From: Euonymus europaeus
Taxonomy: Eukaryota; Streptophyta; Magnoliopsida; Celastrales; Celastraceae
NCBI GenBank assembly: GCA_963580455.1
Contig: OY756962.1
Coordinates: 17,192,001-17,256,000 of the forward strand
DNA length: 64,000 bases
Direction: 5' to 3'
The translations under genes and the position numbers were made by a program. This document shows positions 34,722-47,301 of this stretch, piece by piece (positions within the stretch are counted from its first letter, which is position 1; every line of letters begins with the position of its first letter). The notes beneath the pieces were generated by a model. The model made no database searches, was not told the DNA's origin, and saw nothing but the letters and a program-made list of their open reading frames with translations.

Positions 34722-36824
34722 TGTGACGACCTATCCCAAATATAAACTTAGGATTGATTGGTAGTTATGAATATTTGTATTTTGGGTGTTGAAGTGTGTA
34801 ACCAGGGTATTAGGAATTGGATTGGGCCCACCACATGGGCGCCTAGGTGCTGCGTCCAGTCCAGCGGGCTACTGATGACAGGACATATCAGAGTATTTGA
34901 AACTGGACTTGGCGCACCTCATGGGTGCCTAGTTCAGTGGGATACAAAATCGAGTTGGCGCATGGGCGCTTGGGCGGCCGCCCAGGTGCACCCTGCCTAG
35001 GCACCAAATTCTACACGCCCATGATGGGGCCTAAGGCAGCGAGTTTAGAAAAATGAGTTAAGGCCAGAGCGCCTAGGCACAACCCGATGTTTTAAACTTG
35101 ATACGCGATCGGAACTTGTATTTCGTTAGAGTTTCAATTTTTAGAGAGAGAGATAGAGGGAGAAATATAGATATATACAGATTTTGAGAGATTTTCAAGG
35201 ATTCAATCTTGGATTGAAGGATAAAAGAATATTCTAGAAGGATTTCACAAAGTTGGGAGGATTTGAGGTAAGTTTCTAGTTTCATAAAACTCTAGGGTTT
35301 ATATGATTTTGATTGGGACTTTGAATGGAAGACTTAGAATGATTATATAGGTTGATTTGAGCCTATTTATATTGATATATACTAGGTTGTTTGCTGATTT
35401 CGTGGATTGAGGGCTTCAAAGCTTGAATTCGACATATTTGGGGTTTTATAGTGAGAAAGGTTATTTCTTTTGCATTGTTGGTTAGGTTTGTATTAATTGT
35501 GATTATGGGTAATTTATTTATGGATTGAGTGATCAATTTGCTACATGGTATGTTCGGAAATTCAATCCCTAGTATTCAGAAATTTATAGCTTGTGATAGC
35601 TTGGAATCGAGGTAGGGATTCTTACGCCATTTTCTATCATGTTGTTTTTATTTAAAGAGCGGTTGAACTTCTTCATTGGTCGTTAATGTTTGTGTTCTTG
35701 CATAAATTGTTTCTTAGGAAGAATGAACCTCTTTGTGAATTATTGATGATTGCATACCCTTTGAATGCTTAATCATCTATTGGGCATGATAGTTCTCGTT
35801 CATGCATCATATAGTTATGTATATATTTATAAGATTATTATATATATAAACTTTTTTTCATGACATTATTGGACATGTGTTATAGATGCATCAGGTATAC
35901 AAGTATGGACTCGTAGTACCCTTAGGTTATGTTTTGTGAGATGTGGGGTACCGAATGAGCACATTGTTGCCAAAATCAGGATTCCCATTGTGATGCTGCA
36001 GCTATGGGTGTCCAGGGCAAAGTTCAAGGATTTCGATGGTTTTTGGGAATATTCGTTGACTGGTGCCAGGCGCTGTAGGATATAGCTTGTCATTATACAT
36101 TGTTGTGACATTTTAGAATGCCATGTTGCTGCATTAAGCTTTTTTCAATATTCAGCCTTTACATTCTTTATGACTCTTCTTATTTTCCTACTAAGCCTCC
36201 TGCTCACCATATTTCTTTCTGTCTATCATTCAAGTGAGACTGGTGCTAAGAACCAGGCTACGGAACAGTAGGAGGCGACATGACATGGAAGGCTAGCCTA
36301 GGAGCACTAAGATTTGTATTTTTTCATGTGGGAACCTTGGTTATGAATTAAGTACATTTATTATTTTTATTGGTTGAATATTATGTTGCTTAAATACCTT
36401 TTCGGTATGTTGGATGGATGGCCGGGGGTGTATGCCGTGTGATCAGGACTCCCGTACCTGGATGATGGACCATCACTTCAGATTTGTAGTCTTTGATAAT
36501 CTTTGTTGACGATATTGATGTGATTTTGTTTTGCATATTACTTGCATGTGATTAGGAGGCCTGAGGCCCTGCCTAGAGTGTGAATGTGGTTAAATGGCTG
36601 GAGGCCCTATTAAGCTATGAAATTGTTCTAAATTATTATTGATTACATTTCTTGTTTAATGTGTATATGACTCCAGGTTGGCACCCTTCGATATACGGGG
36701 AGGTGCTGCCGGATTTCTATTAGAATCCGGGGTTAGGATGACATGTGGTGAGGTCCTTAGTGATGGGGTACACGTCTAATATGGCGCTCCCGATTAAGTG
36801 TGTGGAATTTGGGTCGTGGCGCCA
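34722..36824 (+). repeat. 5' LTR of element E
   Basis: It starts TGTGACGACCTATCCC right after the satellite AATAGG box and ends near GTGGCGCCA, 2103 bp. It has a shorter GC-rich zone (34820-35090) with GGGCGCCTAGGTGC and a weaker hairpin than A or B. The matching 3' copy covers only 41471-42007. Confidence 0.8.
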
Positions 36825-36829
36825 CCGTT

Positions 36830-36845
36830 TGGTATCGAGCCAGGT
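36830..36845 (+). other. Primer binding site of element E
   Basis: TGGTATCGAGCCAGG equals the initiator tRNA-Met-type site TGGTATCAGAGCCAGG with one A missing. Confidence 0.78.
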
Positions 36846-36995
36846 TAGCTCTACGTAGGATCTGGGTTGGGTCTTAGATATGTGTTAGTAAGTCTCCAGG
36901 CCATGTCATGACCTCTACTTATCCGGTATGTTTTCTTATCCCTTAAATACTTGATTAATTGAATTATGTTAAGTATTTTATCTGTTGCGGCGCAA

Positions 36996-38340
36996 ATGGA
37001 TACTTGTAGGGAGACCTAATCTACTCGCGCTACGGAAACCCCGGGGGATGGGGGCAGGCAAGGAAAACCTAGGGGCAAAGGTAGAGGAGTGGCGTATGCT
37101 ACTCGACGCACGCTTAGCACTCAGGATTCGGTGTCGGTGAATGACACTATTGAGATAATAGAGGAAGGAGTTGAGGTTGAAGATCCAGGAAGGACTCTAG
37201 AGCCAGTATTATCGGAGGTACAGGTTGCTACCACTAATACTGTGGGCCGGCCTGTGACCTTATGGGCTTTGACAGGAATTGTGATGAACTTAGTTCAAGT
37301 TATACAAGCGCAGACTCAGGCGCAAGTGGTGAGAGCACCAGAGGTCCAAAGCAAGGGACAGGATTTTGGGCTAGTACCGGAGATGGTTTCAAACCTGGAC
37401 GAGAGATTTATGAGGTTGATCAGTTGAGGAAGACTAGTCCTCCAATGCTTGATGGCGAGGCAGAAGTGTACGAAACTGGTGAATGGGTAAGGCAGATGAG
37501 CACAAGATTTGAATCTGTAGCTCTACCAGATGATTGGAGGATGAAGTTGATCTTTTATTGCCTAAAAGGAGCAGAACATGACTGGTGGGATTCGCCAGAT
37601 CAGAGGAAGAATGATTTGACTTGGACTTCATTTGAGATGTTGCTCATCCAAAGATTTGTACCGTGCTAGAGAGCTTCCAATCTGACAAGGCTAGACAGTA
37701 TATGGAGTTAGTGCAGATTCCTAATATGACGGTGACACAATATACCAAGAGGTATGAGGAACTCTATAGGTTTGGCAAGAAGTTTGGTTCGGATGATTGG
37801 AGCAAGACGGAGAGACACCGAGATAGATTGATTCCCACCATTGGGAAATTGATTATCCCGTCAAGGGTGATGTCATATGACAAGGCGGTGGCTATGGCTC
37901 TTCAGATAGAGCGGGGAGAGCGCATCTCTCGTCAGTCCTGGGACATTCAGAAGGGTTGAAAGACCCTGCTTCTAGTTGCAGAAATATTAATAGTCAAAAG
38001 AGGCAAAAGATAGAACCTCATACTCAGGGAGACCAGAAGGGTGGTAGAGATCAGGGACAAAGGCTAGAAGGTGGCAAATTTGCATGTTTCAAGTACGAAA
38101 AGGAGGGCACAAGAAAAATTAGTGTCCGATGAAGGGGATTGTGTTCTTTGGGTGTGGCGTGGCGGGCCACAAGAGGAATGAATGTCCTCAGGGTGGCAGA
38201 ACTTCAGATCAGTATCATACACCCAGAGTGCCATCTCCTACAGTTACTCCAGCTGTTCCCTCTACTACTCCATCAGAGGGTAGGGGGCGAGGCGGATCTA
38301 GACAGACTCTACAGCAGCAACCAACTCAGACGTAGACCCG
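36996..38340 (+). pseudogene. gag: Element E gag, broken
   Basis: ATG at 36996 is followed after seven codons by TAA at 37017. The remaining parts are readable in pieces: an N-terminal region (37089-37427), capsid (YEVDQLRKTSPP, FEMLLIQRFVPC, then SDKARQYMELVQIPNMTVTQYTKRYEELYRFG after a stop at 37667), and a zinc region in which the first knuckle is damaged and the second reads FGCGVAGHKRNEC without its first Cys. It aligns in order with A and I gag but is clearly more diverged. Confidence 0.8.
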
Positions 38341-39730
38341 GGCATTTGCATTAGGACATCAAGAGGCTCTCGAAAATCCCAACTTCATTGGAGGTACTTT
38401 TTTTATTTCAAACTATTAGGCTAGGGTGTTGTTTAATTCGGAAGCTATAGCTTCATTCATTACTAATGCCTTGGCACATTCCTTAGGGTCAAAAATTTCA
38501 CCTATAAGGCATATGTTTACAGTAGCTTCACCATTTGGGTATTTCACTACTTTAGATGGGATAGCATTTGGATGCGAGTGTCAGTTTGGGGAAGTGGTCA
38601 TGAAGGCCAATTTCTATGTGATGGACTTCAAGGATTTCGATCTAATCCTCATAGCATATTGGTTGACAAAGCACCATGGGTTGCTAGATTTTTGGGAGAG
38701 AAAAATCACTCTTAGAATACCTGAGGGAGGGGTGATATGGTTGAAGGGATCGAAGGGGATTCCTTATCCTTATTTCTTAGAAAATCCTTTATATCAGGAA
38801 TGTGGGATGGCGAGTTTGGTGACATCAGCACCTAAGGGTGATTTCGCAAGATTGATTTGGGTAGTGGAAGAGTTTATGGATGTGTTTCCAGAAGAGTTAT
38901 CGGGATTGCCTCCAAAGAGAGAAATTGATTTTGCCCTCGAGTTGCATCTGAACGTGAAACCGATTTCAATTTCTCCTTCTCAGATGGCTCCGGCGGAGTT
39001 AAAAGAATTGATGACGCAACTAGAAGAGTTGTAGGATTTGGGGTTTATTAGGCCGAGCGTATCTTCGTGGGGTGCACCGGTATTGTTTGTAAAGAAGAAA
39101 GATGGGACATTGAGAATGTGCATCGACTATTGGCAGCTGAACAAAGCTACAGTGAAGAATAAGTATCCGTTACCACGGATCAATAATTTATTTGATCAGT
39201 TGAGAGGTGCCAAACATTTCTCCAAGATCGACTTAAGGTCGAGATATCACCAGTTGTGGATAAAGGATGAGGACATCTAGAAGACGGCATTTAGGACTCG
39301 GTATGTGCATTATGAATTCTTGGCGATGCCGTTTGGGTTGACAAATGCCCCAGCGATATTCATGGATTTGATGCAACGGGTTCTTAAACCATTTTTGGAT
39401 AAGTTTTTAGTGGTATTCATAGATGACATACTGATTTACTTTGCAACGAAGGAAGAGCATATTAAACACTTAAGAATGGTTCTAATGACGTTGAGAGAGA
39501 ATCAGTTGTATGCTAAACTTAGTAAATGTGAATTTTGGGCCACGAAAGTGAAATTTCTAGGCCATGTCATTACTCAGGAGGGCATAGCTGTTGATTACTC
39601 CAAGATGGATTCAGTTTTGAATTGGGTATGGCCGAAGAACGTGACGAAAATAAGGAGTTTCCTAGGGTTGGCAGGCTACTACCGAAGGTTCATTCAGGAG
39701 TTTTTGAGAGTGGTTGCATCCATGACATAG
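38341..39730 (+). pseudogene. pol: Element E protease (active site changed) and reverse transcriptase
   Basis: The protease reads VLFNSEAIASF where A, B and I have [11 protein letters not shown], so the catalytic Asp is Asn (fits G to A). A TAG just before it fits TGG to TAG. Reverse transcriptase shows [34 protein letters not shown], a TAG at 39278 (CAG to TAG), [24 protein letters not shown] and [16 protein letters not shown], ending at a TAG at 39728 (again CAG to TAG). Confidence 0.86.
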
Positions 39731-41470
39731 TTGACTAAGAAGGGTACATCGTTTGTTTGGACAAATGAATGTAAGATCGCATTTGAGGAATTTAAGAAGA
39801 GGTTGACAACACCTCCAATTTTGGTGGTGCCGGAGAGAGATGTAGGCTACCAAGTGCACTGTGATGCATCTGGAGTGGGATTGGGATGTGTTGATACAAT
39901 GTGGGAGAGTTTTTGAGTATGGCTCTAGATTGCTGAAGACACATGAGAAGAATTATCCAATTCATGATCTGGAACTCGCAGCTGTGGTTTTTGCCTTAAA
40001 GCAGTGGCAGCACTATCTCTATGGAGAAAGATTTGAGGTCTTTTCAGATCACAAAAGCCTCAAATATCTATTCACTCAGAAGGAGTTGAATCTGCGACAA
40101 AGGCGATGGATGGAGTACTTGGAGGACTTCGACTTTTGTTTGCAATACCATCCTGATAAAGCAAATATAGTGGCAGATGTGTTGAGCCGAAAGCTTGGGT
40201 TGGCTAGGTTGTGTTTGCATGAATGGGAGATTTTTGAGACAATCAATCAATTTGGGTTGGAATTGAGGAGTGAGGAGGAAAAAGTATACTTGGGTTATAT
40301 GACTTCGAGACCACAAGTCATTCAGAAGGTTATGGATGTATAGAATGGAGATCCTATATTTGATGTGATTGATGAGAGTTCAAGATAGGTCTGTCGGACA
40401 AACAGTGGAGTGAGATATGTTGGAAAGTTGATAGTTCTAGATGATGAGGAACTACGACTAGAGATTTTGCAGGAGGCACACCATTCCTGGTTTGCCATGC
40501 ATCTGGGGGGTACAAAAATGTACGAAGATTTAAAAAAAACTTTTGGTGGAAGGGGATGAAGGCCGATGTGGCCAGGTGTCTGACTTGCCAACAGGTGAAA
40601 GGAGAACATCAAAAGCCAGCGGGGTTGTTACGACCACTACGGGTAGCGCAATAAAAATGGGAGATGACTCAGAAGAGATATGACACAGTGTGGGTTACAG
40701 TGGATCGATTGACTAAGTCGACACACTTTTTGCCAATGAACAAGACAGATTCATTGGAATCCTTGACTAGCTAATATGTGAGGGAGATTGTAAAGTTGCA
40801 TGGAGTTACATTATCTATTGTGTCAGACCGGGATCCATGGTTCACTGGTAGATTCTGGAGCAGTTTGCAAGAGGCTTTGGGAACGAAGCTAGATTTCTGT
40901 ATAGCTTACCATCCTAAGAGTGATGGATAGAGCGAGAGAACTATACAAATTCTAGTAGACATGCTTAGACCATGTGTGGTGGACTTTTGGAGGAGTTGGG
41001 ACCGATACATATATTTGGTGGAGTTTGTGTATAACAACTCATTCCAAAGTAGTATCAGTTGCTCCATTTGGGGCACTTTATGGGAGACCTTGCAGATCAC
41101 CATTGTGTTGGGCTGAGGCAGTGAGAAAGTGATTTAAGGACCGAAATTTGTCAAAAAGGCTCAAAAGTGAATTGAGGAGATTAAGAGGTGGTTTGTCACC
41201 CGCACAGAGTCGTCAAAAGTCATATGCAGCTAACAGAAGGAGATCCTTGGAGTTTGCAGTGGGAGACAAGGTATTTCTCAATGTTAGTCTGAGACGCAGT
41301 GTTCAACGGTACAGTAAACCGGAAAAGTTGGCACCAAGGTTTGTGGGGCCATTTGAGATTCTAGAAATGGTGAGACCGATAGCATATCAGTTGGCTCTAC
41401 CACCTAAGCTAGAAAGGGTTCATAATGTGTTTTATGTCTCCATGCTTCGTAGATACGAGCTAGCCGTATC
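39731..41470 (+). pseudogene. pol: Element E RNase H and integrase, fused to LTR interior
   Basis: RNase H has [13 protein letters not shown], a frameshift near 39890, then [12 protein letters not shown] and ADVLSRK. Integrase pieces: HHSWFAMH (about 40480), CLTCQQ after frame changes, then a deletion near 40660 that removes the stretch matching MDFVTALP of A. The core continues with [19 protein letters not shown] and a stop before SERTIQIL. The GPF/Y module (VGPFEILEMVRPIAYQLALP) is intact in a frame starting at 41148. That frame runs through the join at about 41470 into LTR sequence, ending at 41669. No chromodomain is left. Confidence 0.82.
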
Positions 41471-42007
41471 TAGCGGGCTACTGCTAAAAGGACACACCAA
41501 AGTATTTGAAATTGGACTGGGCGCACCTCATGCGCCAAATTATACACGTCCAGGATGGCGCGTAAGGAAGCGAGTTCAGGAAAATGAGTTAAGGCTAGTG
41601 CAACCCGAGGTTTTAAACCTGATACGCGACCAGAACTTGTATTTTTGTTGGAGTTCCAATTTTTTTTGAGAGAGAGAGGGAGAAATAGAGAGAGAAAGAG
41701 ATATTCAAGGATTCAATCTTGGATTGAAGCATAGAAGAAGATTCCAGAAGGATTTCACAAAGTTGGGAGGATTTGAGGTCAGTTTCTAGTTTCATAAAAA
41801 ACTAGGGTTTATATGATTTTGATTGGGACTTCGAATGGAAGACGTAGAATGATTATATAGGTTGATTTGAGCTTATTTATATTCATATATACTAGGTTGT
41901 TTGATGATTTTGTGGCTTGAGGGCTTGAAAGCTTCAATTCGACATATTTGGGGTTTTAGAGTGAGAAAGGTAATTTCTTTTGCATTGTTGGTTAGGTTTG
42001 TATTTGA
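41471..42007 (+). repeat. 3' LTR fragment of element E
   Basis: It begins at AGCGGGCTACTG, equal to about 34862 of the 5' LTR, lacks part of the GC-rich zone, and stops at GTTAGGTTTGTATT (equal to about 35494). It is cut there by element F. Confidence 0.8.
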
Positions 42008-42009
42008 TG

Positions 42010-42571
42010 TGTCTAAAATAAGCCCACGAATAAAATGACAACACGTGTCACCATTAATGTTTCCCGGGGGACAGCTTCATTTAATGACCGGCCCGGCCAT
42101 GAGATGACCACCCTGGTTTAATATGTACGTCCGGCACGAGGAATAACATTCCCGGATTAGTACACCGGTCTGGTTGGTAAATAATCCACACCGGTCCAGC
42201 ATGAATTTAAATCAACCGGCCCATGCCATATCAACCGGCCCAGGTTCCTTGAAGCCTTGCACCGGCCCGGTCACCCATGTCGGGATAAGAATGTCATTCC
42301 ATGGCAGATATGAGACAATAAGGTTCTAACCTGTGTCCAACCCTTAGTGGGATACTGAAATTATAAGAGTCCCACTCCAAATAAGAAAAAGAGTCCTAAA
42401 AAGACTGTGCCTTCGAATAATACGCTCAACCAATAAATCAAAGAGTTCTACTACCTATAAAACTCGGACCAGTCGACCCCTATAAAAGGGAAGCCTCATT
42501 CTCAGGTAATTTTTTTAAGGAGCATTTGCTATTCAAGCTTAGAGAAGAGCTATGCATACCGGGGCACTTCT
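42010..42571 (+). mobile_element. Element F: Tat-like LTR 5' fragment
   Basis: It starts TGTCTAAAATAAGCCC inside E's LTR. It has repeated CCGGCCC / ACCGGTC words (42088-42280) and a TATA box CCTATAAAAGGG near 42478-42489, followed by a CATTCTCAGG / TTCAAGCTTAGAG leader-like stretch. The layout is that of U3-R of a Tat-type LTR. It is cut at 42571 by the inverted LTR G. No coding region is seen. Confidence 0.6.
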
Positions 42572-43465
42572 TGTGACGCCCCGATCCGGGCACTCCACGG
42601 GTGCCCTCCTGCACCGTCCTAGGCCGCTAGTGCGATCATCCGGCAGATCGAAAATCCGGCGGCATCTCCCCGTATATCAGAGAGTCCCCGTCTGCATCAG
42701 AAACATGCAGCGTAAATTCAATCCATCACACTAGCAACCTAGCTAGGCCTCATGCCTCAATCACATGCAATCTTGACCCTAGGGCCTTAGGCGATCCACT
42801 ACCATAATGCATAAACTGATAGTAATAATCACAACATCAAGGTTCATAATATAATATAACCAAACTCAATACTCAGCATACATCATGCGTACACCCTCTG
42901 GTGCCAATCAGTTATAACAATATTATGAACAACATCAATACATCATAAACAAAATACGTGCTAGAGTACATCTCTAACACCCACATCCTACCCAGGGCCA
43001 TCCATGTCACATCCCGCCCTCATTGATCCACTCCACCGGTACCTGTACTAGTATCTCTTGTGGGAAGGAATAGAAAGTAGAGAGTGAGCAAGAAGCTCAG
43101 TAGGGTTAAGAGTATAAAACGTTTAAAGGCCGAATTCGGAAAATAGGTTATGCAGCAATATGGAATCTACTAGATGCACGTATACTCAATAATGACATAG
43201 AACATCAATCTGGGCAATCCCCTCAATGAGCAAGCCTCATCGATACCATGGCTCGTTCCATGTAATATCGAACGTGAGCAAGTTCACCACATCAACTCAT
43301 CAATATCATGGACGCTATCCATGTAATACTGAATAGGAGGAAGCTCCCTAACATCAAACACTTTTGGATTACCAGATTGCGTGAGTATATCACTCCCGCA
43401 CCATTCCAGGCAAGGTCCCTCATTAACCGTACCTCTAGTGCGTTACCCCACATGAAGAGCCATGT
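42572..43465 (-). repeat. Element G: truncated A-type LTR, inverted
   Basis: TGTGACGCCCCGATCC at 42572 is the reverse complement of the A-type LTR end. The sequence follows the A LTR backwards to GCGTTACCCCACATG near 43455, about 0.9 kb. It then breaks into satellite (AGTTGATCAATTTTGAACC). It is either a solo LTR or the remnant of an element whose rest was deleted. Confidence 0.85.
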
Positions 43466-46400
43466 GAGTTGATCAATTTTGAACCATCAAGGTTGATCGG
43501 TTTACACTTTTTACTATTATTTTATGTCTAATTTTAAGAGACTATACTTCTTAGATTATTTCATTCTCAAATGATGAACTTTCATTCCAAATTAGATAAA
43601 ACCTTTGAAAGATCCTCCATGGAGAGTGTTGGTAAATTTTGAACCATCAAAGTTGATTGGCGTAAACTTTTTCTTGTTAATTTATGATAATAGACAACTT
43701 AGATTGTTTCGTTGTCAAAAACTCAATTTTCATTCCAAATTAAACAACATCTTTAAAAGAACATTAATGGATGGAGTTGAGCAATTTTGACCCGTCAAAG
43801 TTCATCGGTGCACACTTTTTCTTGTCATTTTAATTCTAATTTGACGATAATAGGCTTCGAAGATTGTTTCTTTGCCAAAGGACTAGCTTTTATTTTCGAA
43901 TGGATAAAACCTCAAAAATCTCATTCGTGGAGAGAGTTGAACAATTAAAAAACCTCGAAGTCAATCGGTGTACACTTTTTCTGCTATTTTAAGTCAACTT
44001 TGACAAATATGGGCACCATAGATTGTGTGGTTGTCAAAAGACCAACTTTCGTTCTCAAATGGACAAAATTGATAAAAGATCCTCCATGGAGAGAGTTGAG
44101 CAATTTCAATCCATCAAAGTTGATCGGTGCACATATTTTATTGTCATTTTAATTCTAATTTGACGATAGTTGTCTCCGTGGACTGTTTCGTTGCCCAAAT
44201 ACCAACTTTTGTTTTCTAATGGACAAAATTGTTAACTTTATGAAAAGAGTTGAGCAATTCTGAAATTTCAAAGTTGATCAGTGTGCACTTTTTATCGTTA
44301 TTTTATTTCTAATTTTACGAGTATAGGCTCCTTTGATTGTTTCATCACCAAAAGACGAACATGGATAGATTTGAGCGATTCCGACCCGGCAAAGTTGATC
44401 GGTGCATACTTTTTGTTGTTATTTTAATTCTAATTTGACAATAATAAGCTTCGTACATTGTTTGTTTGCCAAAAGACCAGCTTTCATTTTCGAATGGATA
44501 AAATCTTAAAGCTTATCTGTTGAGAGAGTTGAGCATTTAATAAACCTCAAAGTCATTCGGTGTACACATTTTATTGCAATTTTATGTTAAATTTGACAAG
44601 TATAGGCTCCGTGAATTTTGTGGTTGCCAAAAGACAAACTTTCGTTTCCAAATGGACAAAACCGTTAAAAACTCCTCCATAGGGATAATTGAGCGATACC
44701 GGACAATCAAATTATATCGGTGTACACATGATTTTATTATTTTCTGTCTAATTTTATGAGAATAGGCTCCATAGATTGTTTTGCTGGAAAAAGACTTACT
44801 TTAATTCCAAATTAGAAAAAACCTTTAAAAATTCCTCCATGAAGATAGTTGAGAAATTAAGAAACCTTGAAGTCAATCGGTGTACACATTCCTATTTTAA
44901 GTCATGTTTGATGAATATGGTCACTATAGATTATTTCGTTAGCAAAAGATCATTTTTCATTCCCAAATGGACAAAATCGTTCACGGCTTCTCCATGGAAA
45001 GAGTTGAGCAATTTCGAACCATCAAAGTTGATAAGTGCCATTATTTTATGTCTAATTTATGGGAATAGGCTCCTAAGATTGTTTCGTTGTCAGAAGATGT
45101 ACTTTTCTTCCAAATTAGACAAAATCTCTAAAAGATCATCCATGGAGAGATTTTAGCAATTTTGAACTACAAAAGTTGATCGGTGGACATTTTTTTTGTT
45201 ATTTTATATAAAATTTGACGATTATAAGATCCGTATATTATTTCTTTCTAAAAGAAAAAGGCTCCTCCATGGAGAGAGTTGATAAATTCTGAACCATCAA
45301 AGTTGATCGGTGCCGTTATTTTATTTCTAATTTTACGGGAATAGGCTCCTTAGATTGTTTCGCTGTCAAAAGATGAACTTTTAACGATTATAAGATTTGT
45401 ATATTGTTTCTTTACTGAAAGAAAACCTTTCGTTCACAAATGGAAAAAGTCGTCAAAAGACCCTTCATGGAGAGAGTTGAGCAATTCTGAAACCTCAATG
45501 TTGATTGCTGCACACTTTTTACTGTCACTTTATGTCTTATTTTAAGAGTACTTGTTTTATAGATTGTTTCATTGGCAAAAGAATAATTTTCGTTCTAAAT
45601 TAAACAAAACATTTGGAAGATCCTCTACAGAGAGAGTTGAGCAATTCCAAACCATCAAAGTTCATCGGTGTACACTTTTTATTGTTATTTTATGTCTAAT
45701 TTTACAAGAATAGGATGCATAGATTGTTTCATTGTAAAAAGGGAAACTTGCATTCCAAATTACACAAAATCTTTCAATGAACCTCCATGGAGAGAGTTGA
45801 GCAATTATGAACCATCAAAGTTGATCAGTGCACACTTTTTATTGTCATTTTAATTCTAATTTGATGATAATAGGCTCCGTAGATTGTTTCTTTGCCAAAA
45901 GACCAACTTTCATTCCCTAACAGACAACATCGCTAAAAGCTTTTCTATGGAGAGAGTTGATCAATTTCGAAACATTAGAGTTCATCGATGTACAGTTTTT
46001 TTCGTTATTTTATGTCAAATTTTATGAGTAGAGGCTTTGTCGATTGTTTTATTCCCAAAAGACCAACTTTCATTCCCAAATGGATTAAAACCATTCAAAA
46101 TTCCTTCATGTAGTGAGTTGATAAATTTTGAACCATCAAATTTAATTGGTGCACACTTTTTATTGTTACATTATGTCTAATTTTAAGAATTGTTTCATTG
46201 CCAAAAGATAAATTTTCATTCTAAAATAGACAAAACTTTTAAAAAATCCTCCATTGACAGAGTTAAGCAATTCCGAACCATCAAAATTGATCGGTGTACA
46301 CTTTTTGTTGTTAGTTTAGGTCTAATTTTACGAGAATAGGCTCCTTAGGTTGTTTTATTTCCAAAAAAGGCAAATTTTCCAAACAAATTAGATAAAATCT

Positions 46401-47301
46401 CTAAAACATCCTTCATGGAGATAGTCGAGCAATTTCGAACTATCAAAGTTGATAGGTGGACATTGTTTATAGTTGTTATAAGTCAAATTTGATGATTATA
46501 GGCTCCGTAGATTGTTTCATTGCCAAAAGATCAACTTTCATTCCCAAATGGACAAAATCATCAATGGAGAGAGTTGAGAAACTCTGAACCAATGCTGAAC
46601 CATGAAAGTAGATCCGTGTTGACTTTTTATTATTATTTTAATTCTAATTTGATGATTATAGGCTCCATAGATTGTTTTGTTGCCAAAAGACCAACTTTCA
46701 TTCCCTGATGGATAAAACCGTTAAAAGGTACTCCATGACGAGAGTTGAGCAATTTAGAAACCTCAAATTTGATTGGTGTGCACTTTTTATCATTATTTTA
46801 TGTCCAATTTTATGATTATAGGATTTGTCGATCGTTTCGTTGCCAAAGACTAACTTTTGTTTCCAAATAGATAAAACCGTTAAAATATCCATCACGGTGT
46901 GAGTTGATGAATTTTGAACCATCAAAGTTGATCGGTGTACACTTTTTACTGTTATTTTATGTCTAATTTTAAGAGAATATACCTCTTAGATTATTTCGTT
47001 CTCAAATGATGAACTTTCATTCTAAATTAGATAAAATCTTTAAAAGATCTTTCATGGAGCGAGTTGGTCAATTTCAAACCATCAAAGTTGATTGGCATAC
47101 ACTTTTTATTGTTATTTTATGTTCAATTTTATCAGAATAAACTATTTTGATTGTTTCCTTGCCAAAAAATGAACTTTCATTCCAAATTAAACAAAATGTT
47201 TAAAAGAACCATCATGGATAGAGTTGAGCAATTCCAACCCATCAAAGTTGATCGGTGCACAATTTTCCTTGTCATTTTAATTTTAATTTGACGATAATAG
47301 G
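43466..47301. repeat. Satellite block 3
   Basis: The same monomer as the other blocks, with a common subtype reading TTTTAATTCTAATTTGACGATAATAGG (near 43826, 44150, 44427, 45850, 46636 and 47275). Many monomers are shortened (about 45040, 45240-45310 and 45380), so the period is less regular than in block 2. I see no gene. Confidence 0.88.

Larger units (their letters stand above)
34722..42007 (+). mobile_element. Element E: third chromovirus family, older and truncated
   Basis: 5' LTR (34722-36824), tRNA-Met-type primer site, gag, protease, reverse transcriptase, RNase H, integrase and a 3' LTR fragment. The chromodomain, polypurine tract and first ~140 bp of the 3' LTR are missing: integrase C-terminus joins LTR interior at about 41470. 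The 3' LTR is then cut by F at 42008-42010. Stops are more frequent than in A or I, the protease active site is changed and the integrase core is partly deleted, so it is likely the oldest copy. Confidence 0.87.
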
